From contig NZ_JAAWWK010000001.1 of NCBI RefSeq assembly GCF_012272835.1, forward strand, positions 1 to 64,000: 64,000 bases of DNA, in the 5' to 3' direction. This document shows positions 37,549-45,085 of this stretch, one piece after another. The DNA is from Spongiibacter thalassae (GTDB lineage: Bacteria; Pseudomonadota; Gammaproteobacteria; Pseudomonadales; Spongiibacteraceae). The position numbers and the translations under genes were made by a program. The notes under the pieces were generated by a model, which was given only the letters and a program-made list of their open reading frames with translations, had not been told where the DNA came from and did not search any database. Numbering within the stretch: the first letter of the stretch is position 1; each line of letters starts with the position of its first letter.

Positions 37549-37600
37549 ATTTGCTTGATTCCTGTTTTTAGTGGGGCAGCGGCGGGTAAGATTAATATGG

Positions 37601-38563
37601 CTATTTGCTCGATCTTGATAAAGAAACTAGACGATGCCTATGTTTGTAAGTCTTAATTACCGGAAGAATGGTGTATTCGCCGACTTCTGAAAAACCCGAA
37701 AAACTGTCATAGACTTCGTCAGTAATGGTCTGAAGATTTTCACCTAGCACTAGCATTGTCACATTGTAGTGCCCAACCACTTTCATTACTGCGACGAAAT
37801 GCTCTTGCGTCGAGACCTTCAGACAGTATTCAGACGCTTGTCCCATACCTATTCGTGCACGAACTATGGCGCCCGCGCCATAATCAAATACAAAAGGGTT
37901 TACTACGACCACTTTTCGCAGCGCGGACTGTTGCTGGAGTTTTTTTAGTCGTTGCCTCACCATTGTTTCAGAGACATTGAACTGCCGAGCGATTTCTCTG
38001 TTAGAAATTCTGGCATTTTTCTGCAACAGCGACACAATGTCTAAATCAAAGTCGTCTAGTTTAATGCGGGGGTTTAATTTCTTAATTGACGGCGTCCATG
38101 TGTCTCTCGCGATGCCACTACCATAGTCTGATCGGTATTTGACCGTTTCGCAGGCTACTTCGGTTTCAATTAGCCTAATGCCAGGTATGCGCGCTGGTAA
38201 GCTATCTGCTATAGCATAGAACTCTTGAATATTTGTGACGACAATAAGAACGTGCAGGGCGGGCCAGCCGGTGACTTCGGCAACCGACTGAACCTCATCG
38301 ATTTCTGCGATTTTTTCCGAGACACTCTGAATGGAGTTCGATCCTGGATGTATATAGACGTGACCTGCAATATCGAGCCCTAAAGAGTGCATATCCCACT
38401 GTGCAGTAACTTTCAATCGATCGTCTTCGCAAAGTGCGCTAAGCCTGCTTAAAACATTTTTTTCGGAAATACCTAATTTCTCAGTTAAGGTTCTGTTTGT
38501 AATACTGGGATTGGCCCTGAGCAATTTTGTTAAATTGCGGTCGATGTCGTCTAATTCTTTCAT
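37601..38563 (-). CDS. Second tandem-duplicated Lrp/AsnC-family regulator
   Basis: Protein of 320 residues with two Lrp/AsnC units. HTH-1 about 3-50 (LDDIDRNLTKLLRANPSITNRTLTEKLGISEKNV), RAM-1 to about 145 (VTGWPALHVLIVVTN); HTH-2 about 165-210 (LDDFDLDIVSLLQKNARISNREIARQFNVSETMVRQRL), RAM-2 to about 300 (VVGHYNVTMLVLGEN). It shares layout but little sequence with the regulator at 26.2 kb. GGGTGG precedes the ATG at 38563; a GTG nine bases earlier is less likely. It is convergent with the RND operon and divergent, across 1 kb, from the amidohydrolase gene. Confidence 0.85.
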   Translation of the reverse strand: MKELDDIDRNLTKLLRANPSITNRTLTEKLGISEKNVLSRLSALCEDDRLKVTAQWDMHSLGLDIAGHVYIHPGSNSIQSVSEKIAEIDEVQSVAEVTGWPALHVLIVVTNIQEFYAIADSLPARIPGIRLIETEVACETVKYRSDYGSGIARDTWTPSIKKLNPRIKLDDFDLDIVSLLQKNARISNREIARQFNVSETMVRQRLKKLQQQSALRKVVVVNPFVFDYGAGAIVRARIGMGQASEYCLKVSTQEHFVAVMKVVGHYNVTMLVLGENLQTITDEVYDSFSGFSEVGEYTILPVIKTYKHRHRLVSLSRSSK

Positions 38564-39601
38564 AATAGCCACCCAGTTTGATTTGTTGACACTAAACTCA
38601 GCCCTTTATCTGAAAAAAATTGTGGAGGATCTGTGAGATCTCCAGCATCCTTCGCTATTAGCCAAGGCCCTAGTCACTGACGTAGCAATCTGCCGTTCGC
38701 TGCTCTCAATGGCTGATGAGCACCGTGCGTACACAGACTGCCAGTGCATTTCGCTCACGTAACGCCGACAAGCTCTCCCGTAACGACAATGCTGTCTGAT
38801 CATTCGCAGCAGATGCGCAGTAGGGGTGTTTACTATCATCTCCTGCATATCTTGGTTTTGCCCGTCCCGGTCGTATGCGGGGAATTCCTATATTCACTTC
38901 TGGGGTCGTACCTGTAGACCTTCCCTGCCGGTTCAGCTTCGAAATTCGGGCCATCTATTTCCCTTGAGGAAGCTCCTGTCTTGGTTTGCCGCTCGTGTTA
39001 TCCAGCTTCGCCCTGATAAAAGTTAGTATCAATGTTAAGTTTCTATTTATATAGGTGCACTCCAATTGCCGCAGTATCTAAAAAATATCTATATTTTTCA
39101 ATATCTTAAATTTTATTAATAGCCTTTCTGAAATACGCAGGACGCTCACTGCATTGCGGGCATTTAACGCGAAATTACCTGTATGGGTCAACTTTCATTG
39201 CTTTTTTGGGCTTTTTTGCGTGTCGTCAGTGCTGCCTTTCGAGCCATATTTCGCTAATCAACCCTGCTACTACGGTACGCCGTAAGCTGAAGAGCAAGAT
39301 CTAAGGGCGTTGCTGGGCGGGTGGACCTATTTCGGTTTATGTGCATTCTATAATGTTAAAAAATGGTTGCATATAAATAGAAAAATAATAAATAATGACG
39401 ACATGCGTTCTTCGTGTTAGTGTTAAGTCTGTTTGGGCCTTGTTGTGGAGCGGTTGCTTGGTCGTCAACCCAAGTGCCTGCTTCGCGCTATATCGTCTGC
39501 GCGTAGGGCTCTATTTGAGATCGTGATAGCGCTAGTTAGGTAGGAAATTTGCGGTTTCAACGTGCTTAAGCTGGGCAGGTATCACATTGTTGGAGGTAAT
39601 T
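38564..39601. other. One-kilobase gap without a supported gene
   Basis: Short open frames here have no ribosome sites, recognisable domains or consistent composition, and I leave them out. The right half is very AT-rich. A perfect 18-bp palindrome, AAAAATAT-CT-ATATTTTT, lies at 39081-39098 and is a candidate operator. A TATAAT at 39349 has no clear -35. The length and lack of genes suggest decayed insertion DNA or an extended regulatory region. Confidence 0.5.
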
Positions 39602-41347
39602 ATGAACTCATATGACCTAATCATAAAAAACGGTACGATTATTGATGGTACTCAAGCGCCAAGGTTTATGGCTGACATTGGCATCAAAAATGGGTGTATT
39701 GAAAAAATAGGTAGTTTAACGGGTGAATCTGCTTTAAGGACCATAGATGCAGAGGGAAAAATTGTCGCGCCTGGGGTGATTGACACCCATACACACTACG
39801 ACGCTCAAATGTTCTGGGACCCCTATTTAACCAACTCCAGCTGGCACGGCACTACGTCTGTAACGGTCGGTAATTGTGGCTTTGGCTTCATGCCGTGCCG
39901 CGAAAGCGATCGCGAGCGCTATATGAAAATGATGGAGGCGACAGAGCAAGTTCCGTTGAATGCAATGCAGAGCGCCTTGCCCTGGACGTGGGAATCCTTT
40001 CCTGAGTGGATGGCCGCAGTGCGAGCAATTCCAAAGGGAATTAATGTGTCGGCGTACTTGCCGCTGAACTCGCTCATGATGTACGTCATGGGTGTTGAAG
40101 CTGCCAAAACACGTCCCGCAACTGCCTCGGAACGCGCCGAGATGCGCAGGCTATTACACGAAGCAATGGATGCGGGAGCGGTAGGTTTTGGATTCTCATT
40201 TTTGCAAAACTATAACTCCCATAAAGATTTCGATGGCTCACCTATGCCGACAGATTCTATGCAGATAGAAGAAGCGTACAATTTATGTCGCGTGCTAAAA
40301 GAGCGCGGGGAGGGCGTCGTGCAGGCATTGATGGAAATTCCCGGAATGCCTGAAAGTAATCGAGCACAATGCGAGGAGCTGGCGAGGCTTTCAGGTCGCC
40401 CAGTGTTATTCAATGTTGTGGTTGCGCTCGATGTAATGCCCGACTTCCACCGAGATACGCTCGCATGGCTTGATGAAGTGCGAGCAAAGCAGTTACCTAT
40501 TTACGCGCAAGCTCTGTGTTGCAGGATTTGGGTGCAGTCCAGCGCTGAAGACTTCACAGTATGGGATGCTCACCCGTTGTTTGCCGCTTTTACCGCAGCA
40601 GACCGCGAAGGGAAAATTGCAATGGCATCAGACCCTGATTACCGCTCTAAGGTAAGAGAGTGGTATCAGCCGGAGAAATTTTATGCAGGTGGAGGGCCTT
40701 TGGAGAATTGGGTTATCACAGATGCCTGTGGTTCGAGTTACGCGAAATATGAAGGCCAAACGATTGCGGCAATTGCCGAGCAACATAGCGCCTGTGTGAC
40801 GGACACCTTCTGGGATATGGTGGTGGCGACGGAAGCCAAATTAGGATTTAAAAATCCGCCCTCCCTGAGTGTGGATCCGGTAAAAGTCACTGAATTGCTT
40901 TCGCACCCTCAGGTTATTCCTGGTACTTCGGATGGGGGCGCTCACGTGAAGATATCAGTAAGCGGGCACTATCAAACTGACTTTATAGATTGGTTGGTCC
41001 GAGAGCAAAATATGATGAGTCTGGAGCAGATGCATTATAAATCCAGCTACCTACCAGCCCGCCTGCTGGGCTTCGAGAAACGCGGAGCGCTTCTGGAAGG
41101 CTACGCCGCTGACATAATGGTGTACGATTTCGAAAAAATAAATTACAACCAGGAGCGCTATGACCGTGTTGAGGACTTGCCGGGCGGCGACTGGCGTTGG
41201 GTAGTTTACGCCGAAGGGATAGATAACGTGATTGTCAATGGAGAGGTTATCTTTACCTCCAATGGGGCGTGTACGGGAGCTCACCCTGGACGAATGCTGA
41301 ATTGCAGTGGCGCCATGCTCGAGCAAATCGATGATAAAGCTGCATAA
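39602..41347 (+). CDS. N-acyl-D-amino-acid deacylase-type amidohydrolase
   Basis: Metal-dependent hydrolase of 581 residues. The metal-binding HxH appears at His63 and His65 in DTHTHYDAQ, and the terminal catalytic Asp in TSDGGAHV. The layout (small beta domain at both ends, LIIKNGTIIDG start, EGYAADIMVYD near the end) is that of D-aminoacylase/dihydroorotase-like proteins. GGAGGT lies 4 bp before the ATG at 39602, excluding the reading from 39587. In catabolic islands of this type such proteins may hydrolyse cyclic amides, lactones or ring-fission products. The real substrate is unknown. It appears monocistronic or first in a rightward unit. Confidence 0.85.
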   Translation: MNSYDLIIKNGTIIDGTQAPRFMADIGIKNGCIEKIGSLTGESALRTIDAEGKIVAPGVIDTHTHYDAQMFWDPYLTNSSWHGTTSVTVGNCGFGFMPCRESDRERYMKMMEATEQVPLNAMQSALPWTWESFPEWMAAVRAIPKGINVSAYLPLNSLMMYVMGVEAAKTRPATASERAEMRRLLHEAMDAGAVGFGFSFLQNYNSHKDFDGSPMPTDSMQIEEAYNLCRVLKERGEGVVQALMEIPGMPESNRAQCEELARLSGRPVLFNVVVALDVMPDFHRDTLAWLDEVRAKQLPIYAQALCCRIWVQSSAEDFTVWDAHPLFAAFTAADREGKIAMASDPDYRSKVREWYQPEKFYAGGGPLENWVITDACGSSYAKYEGQTIAAIAEQHSACVTDTFWDMVVATEAKLGFKNPPSLSVDPVKVTELLSHPQVIPGTSDGGAHVKISVSGHYQTDFIDWLVREQNMMSLEQMHYKSSYLPARLLGFEKRGALLEGYAADIMVYDFEKINYNQERYDRVEDLPGGDWRWVVYAEGIDNVIVNGEVIFTSNGACTGAHPGRMLNCSGAMLEQIDDKAA

Positions 41348-41505
41348 GCGTTCGTAGGCGGGGCGATAATTAAAGAACGAATTAAAGCATTTTTCTGCAC
41401 TGTTTCGAGGTTGCGTGTAATGATAATTCACGTCAGCTTATTGCCTGTAAAAGGATGTCTTATGCTTGTCGTTAAACTTAATAAAAAAGTGATCAGGCAT
41501 ACATA

Positions 41506-41709
41506 ATGCAGAAAGTTGACACGGAAAATACAGTTAAATCGCCATGCGTTAGAGTATGCAAGTTTAATGCGGACGGACATTGTCTCGGTTGTTTCCGGCA
41601 TTTAGGTGAAGTAGAAAAGTGGATGGTGCTGAAAGATCACGAGAAGATCGGCATTTTGAAAGAAACAAAAAAACGGCGTGAAAATTATTGGGACTCATTT
41701 AAAAAATGA
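41506..41709 (+). CDS. DUF1289 small cysteine-rich protein
   Basis: Sixty-seven residues containing SPCVRVCKFNADGHCLGCFRH, the four-Cys signature (Cys14, Cys18, Cys26, Cys29) of DUF1289 proteins. The cysteines probably bind a metal or iron-sulphur cluster. Such proteins often occur beside oxidoreductase genes, but no function is established. A weak hairpin with T-tract follows at 41719-41739. Confidence 0.75.
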   Translation: MQKVDTENTVKSPCVRVCKFNADGHCLGCFRHLGEVEKWMVLKDHEKIGILKETKKRRENYWDSFKK

Positions 41710-41718
41710 TAACTAAAT

Positions 41719-41739
41719 AAAGGTTATCTAAACCTTTTA
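41719..41739 (+). terminator. Possible weak terminator
   Basis: AAAGGTT and AACCTTT arms around a 5-nt loop, followed by TTAT, directly after the DUF1289 gene. The stem is AT-rich and only 7 bp. Confidence 0.3.
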
Positions 41740-41799
41740 TACGTGATCGGCAGGCTCAGTCTAACTATAAAAATCTAATTATCAATAAATGAGGTTGGT

Positions 41800-42606
41800 A
41801 TGAAAAAATTCGATTTAAGCGGGAAGGTCATTATTATCACGGGTGCGGCGAATGGTATTGGACAACGTTGCGCTTATGATTTGGCGGCAATGGGAGCTAC
41901 TATCGTAGCCACGGATATAGATGTCGAAGGAGCAAAATCCACAGTCGAAAAAATTGTTACTGAAAATGGTAAGGCTATTTCCATTAAGCATGACGTAACT
42001 AGCGAAGAAGATTGGAGCACTGTTGTAAACGTGTGTGAACAACAGTTCTCCCGGCTTGATGTATTAATTAATAACGCGGGGATTATGATGCATATTCCGT
42101 TTTCAATTTGCACATATGAAGACTTTAAAAAGCAGCAAGTTATTAATGTTGATAGTGTTTTTATGGGTTGTAAAGCGGCTTGCAAGCTGCTAGCAGAGTC
42201 AGGGGCCGATGGCGCGGGAAGCTCGATCATAAATTTATCCTCCGTGTATGGCCAAATAGCCGGACCAATGCACTCTGCGTATTGCGCATCTAAAGGAGCC
42301 GTGCGAATGCTGAGTAAATCACTAGCAACAGAATTTGGGCGAATGGGTACGAAGATTCGTGTCAATTCAGTGCATCCTGGGCCAGTTAATACAGAGTTAG
42401 GAAGAGGAGCACTATCGGCGGCTGCAAAGCTCGGTGTAATTGCCGATGAGGAGCAGGCGTACGAAGCCGTAGGCGCGTTGTTTCCGATGGGCCGCTGGGG
42501 AGAGGCAGAAGATGTTGCTGGCGTAATCGCATTCTTGGCCAGCGATGCCTCGAGCTTTGTGACCGGAGCAGAACTCGTAGTAGATGGAGGTTACTCGATC
42601 GTCTGA
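41800..42606 (+). CDS. Short-chain dehydrogenase/reductase (SDR) A
   Basis: Classical NAD(P)-dependent SDR of 268 residues. Cofactor motif TGAANGIG (14-21), NNAG (91-94), catalytic Ser near 148, Tyr161 and Lys165 in YCASKGA, and the C-terminal GAELVVDGG. Asp39 after the second strand (ATDID) points to NAD(H). It resembles 3-alpha/20-beta-hydroxysteroid and secondary-alcohol dehydrogenases, but substrate cannot be inferred. AATGAGG precedes the ATG. It lies upstream of an APH-type kinase in the same direction. Confidence 0.88.
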   Translation: MKKFDLSGKVIIITGAANGIGQRCAYDLAAMGATIVATDIDVEGAKSTVEKIVTENGKAISIKHDVTSEEDWSTVVNVCEQQFSRLDVLINNAGIMMHIPFSICTYEDFKKQQVINVDSVFMGCKAACKLLAESGADGAGSSIINLSSVYGQIAGPMHSAYCASKGAVRMLSKSLATEFGRMGTKIRVNSVHPGPVNTELGRGALSAAAKLGVIADEEQAYEAVGALFPMGRWGEAEDVAGVIAFLASDASSFVTGAELVVDGGYSIV

Positions 42607-42733
42607 TGTCGACCTACATAATCTCTGTTGACATAAGCGATTTCCAAAGGCATTCAGTAGTGACAGTGAACAAAGATCACACCATGCTACTACGGTTGTA
42701 GATAGTTTTACCAATTATAGAAGGAATTTGGCG

Positions 42734-43861
42734 GTGGGTGATTCAAGTAAAGTTACAAGAATTGATGACAATGAACTCGGCGCTCAAATTGTATCACATT
42801 CTCGGCAAGCTAGATTTTTGGGGACTAGCCCTGAAGAGTGGCAAGTTCGCCTTAAGGCACTTATAGCTGCTCAAGAAGAAGTAGTGGGCGATGTTAGTGT
42901 CGAAAATGTTCGACAAGTCGGCGAAGCGGCCGGCGGCTCCAATGGCACATTGCTTTTCGACGCCGCTTTTGTAACTAAAGACGGTTTGGTGAGTGGAAAA
43001 TTTGTACTGCGATTTTTGCCAACTGAAGGCTTATTTCACGAGTACAAGCTAGAAGCCCAGTTTGGTTTGCAAAAAGCACTTGAATCGACATCAGTACCTG
43101 TGCCAGCGCAGCGGTGGTTAGATGCTGAAGGAGCCTATCTAGTTCGGCCAGGCTATGTAATGGAGCAGGTAGAAGGTGTTAGTCCGCCTATGGTCTGGAA
43201 GGTGGCGGGACTTATCGCTGAGGCGTCTGTTGAAGATCGACGATCGATGACCACTGAATTAATTCGCGCGGTTGCCGATATCCATAAGGTGAATTGGCGC
43301 GAGGCGGGATTAGAGTGGCTTGAAGATCGCGCTGCGGGGAAAAATCCCATAGAGCGTGAAGTAAATTGGTATTGGGATGCACTGAGTTGGTCAGGCAATA
43401 ATGAGTATATTGAAAGCTTGGGCCCGGTTAGAGAATGGCTGATTGCGAATGAGCCACTAGATATGGACCTGGTTCTGTGTCACGGCGATTGTAATTTTGG
43501 CAATTACATGTTCAGTAATAATAAAGTAACGGCGGTAATTGATTGGGAGATGTCTTTTTTAGGCGCCCCAGAATGCGACCTATCTTTTTTGGTAACCGGC
43601 CATGATGTATTGGGTGCTGAATTACCGTGGCCTGAAGGTGCGCTCAGTTTCGAAGAGATGTTTGCCGAATACGAGCGTGTAAGTGGCAGGAAACTTCGGA
43701 ATATGGATTACTTCTATCTTTTCTCAGCCTACCGGATTGCAGTGATTAATGTGCTTGCGATGAAGCATTTTCCGGAAGAAGCGCTTGAAAGTATTATGCC
43801 AATATTAAAGCGCGGGCCTGAACTCTGTATAGCAAGATCCAAAAAAATAGCTGGTATCTGA
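42734..43861 (+). CDS. APH-family phosphotransferase (ACAD10/LvaA kinase type) A
   Basis: Aminoglycoside-phosphotransferase-fold kinase of about 375 residues. Catalytic loop LCHGDCNFGNYMF and metal-binding VIDWEMSFLGAPECDL are intact. This subgroup, related to the kinase half of human ACAD10/11 and to LvaA of levulinate catabolism, phosphorylates the 4-hydroxyl of hydroxyacyl-CoAs so that phosphate can be eliminated. The GTG at 42734 is chosen because AGAAGGA lies 8 bp before it. A second such kinase and an ACAD10/11-like dehydrogenase are in the island. Drug-resistance activity is unlikely. Confidence 0.75.
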   Translation: MGDSSKVTRIDDNELGAQIVSHSRQARFLGTSPEEWQVRLKALIAAQEEVVGDVSVENVRQVGEAAGGSNGTLLFDAAFVTKDGLVSGKFVLRFLPTEGLFHEYKLEAQFGLQKALESTSVPVPAQRWLDAEGAYLVRPGYVMEQVEGVSPPMVWKVAGLIAEASVEDRRSMTTELIRAVADIHKVNWREAGLEWLEDRAAGKNPIEREVNWYWDALSWSGNNEYIESLGPVREWLIANEPLDMDLVLCHGDCNFGNYMFSNNKVTAVIDWEMSFLGAPECDLSFLVTGHDVLGAELPWPEGALSFEEMFAEYERVSGRKLRNMDYFYLFSAYRIAVINVLAMKHFPEEALESIMPILKRGPELCIARSKKIAGI

Positions 43862-43872
43862 ATGCTTAATAA

Positions 43873-43899
43873 GAAAACGTCTTTTTATCACGACGTTTT
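43873..43899 (+). terminator. Hairpin after the first APH-type kinase
   Basis: AAAACGTC and GACGTTTT arms around a 10-nt loop, followed by GTTATTTT. Position just past the stop codon suits a rho-independent terminator, though the stem is short. Confidence 0.4.
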
Positions 43900-43972
43900 G
43901 TTATTTTAAAAATACATAAAAATTTGAAGGCGCCCGCCGAGTAATGTTAATAAATAGAATATAGGTCTTATT

Positions 43973-45019
43973 ATGTCTTTATACTCAGAAATAGATCTTC
44001 CCCATAAAGTTGGCGCTCATATTGATTGGCAGGAGTCGTGGGTGCTGATTTTTCGTGACAGAAAATCAGGTTGTGTCGGTTTTTTACGCACTGGTGCCTA
44101 TCCTAATCAGGGCATAACCCAAACCCATTGGGGTATGGCGCTGCCAGATGGAACGAGGTTCCGGAGCCATTTACTAGATCGTAAGATGGAGCCGAATGAT
44201 CGTACTGAAACATCCGCGAGCTCCGGCACAATGAAGTTTTCAATCCCCAATATGGAATATGTGCGCTTTGAAGCGCATCACAAAGACGCGGAAGCCGATT
44301 TACGATTGTATGATTTCTATTCTTCTCAGCAGTGGGAAATGATCGGAGCTAGTCAGTCACACGACGGTGGTGGCGGTGAGGCTCATGGCCACCCTGAAAG
44401 TGCTGGCCGAGTCGAAGGTCGCGTTCGCATAGGCGATAGAGTCATCGATATTGAAAACGGAATAGGCTACCGGGAGCACGGTTTCGGTCCACGTGTTATC
44501 GGACAAAAACCTGAAGAGCTATTCCGTAGCGCTCGGGCACATTTCGGCACAGTCGGGCCGGAACTATCGTACTCTGTCATTACAATGCATGACGCGCGTG
44601 GTGGTTTTCACAAAATGGGCTACGTAATGTGCGATGGTGTGCGTAAAAAAATCAAAGATTTGCACACCATAAACTACACTTTGGGCGATGGTTTCTCTGT
44701 GGTTGGCGGAATGACAATCGTTAAACTAGAGAATGATGAGTTAATACGCATTAACGTCGAAACCGTTGATGGTGTTGTAACCTCCACTCACCTCAATAAT
44801 GGCGGTATTGGTTCATCATCCGCAGGAATTGAAGCGCTATCTATCCCGACGTGGAATGGCCTGGATGGAATTTGTGATTTTAATATGATAGACAATGCGC
44901 ATCGTGGCCAGCTACCGGTTTCACACTTGCTTAGGGCGAATGCTGAAGACGGCCTTTCACAGCGCGCTACGGATATGGAATGGGTAATGAAGGAATCTGG
45001 CCTTACGCGCCTGATCTGA
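43973..45019 (+). CDS. AttH/CrtC-like (DUF7064-type) protein
   Basis: Soluble protein of 348 residues without signal or membrane helices. Two beta-rich halves are suggested: an early HIDWQESWVLIFRDRKSG and a later GRVRIGDRVIDIENGIGYREHGFGPR, the pattern seen in AttH/CrtC-like tandem lipocalin-fold proteins that occur in catabolic clusters of sphingomonads and marine gammaproteobacteria. CrtC members hydrate carotenoid double bonds; whether this one is an enzyme or a binder is unknown. Gly/His-rich segment DGGGGEAHGH near residue 135 may be a flexible loop. Lies between a kinase and the second TonB receptor. Confidence 0.6.
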   Translation: MSLYSEIDLPHKVGAHIDWQESWVLIFRDRKSGCVGFLRTGAYPNQGITQTHWGMALPDGTRFRSHLLDRKMEPNDRTETSASSGTMKFSIPNMEYVRFEAHHKDAEADLRLYDFYSSQQWEMIGASQSHDGGGGEAHGHPESAGRVEGRVRIGDRVIDIENGIGYREHGFGPRVIGQKPEELFRSARAHFGTVGPELSYSVITMHDARGGFHKMGYVMCDGVRKKIKDLHTINYTLGDGFSVVGGMTIVKLENDELIRINVETVDGVVTSTHLNNGGIGSSSAGIEALSIPTWNGLDGICDFNMIDNAHRGQLPVSHLLRANAEDGLSQRATDMEWVMKESGLTRLI

Positions 45020-45085
45020 TTTTCACAGGATTTTGAATTTTCAATGTAACGATAAAAACGAAACCTAATGGGTTTTGAGGACGAT

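Noticed and set aside
38606-39026. Overlapping short open frames in the 1-kb gap (Arg- and Ser-rich)
   Set aside because: No start signals, no recognised domain, and readings on both strands overlap. No evidence for coding.
41374-41431. Possible leader or regulatory RNA after the amidohydrolase gene
   Set aside because: No stable hairpin or conserved motif visible; treated as a plain intergenic gap.
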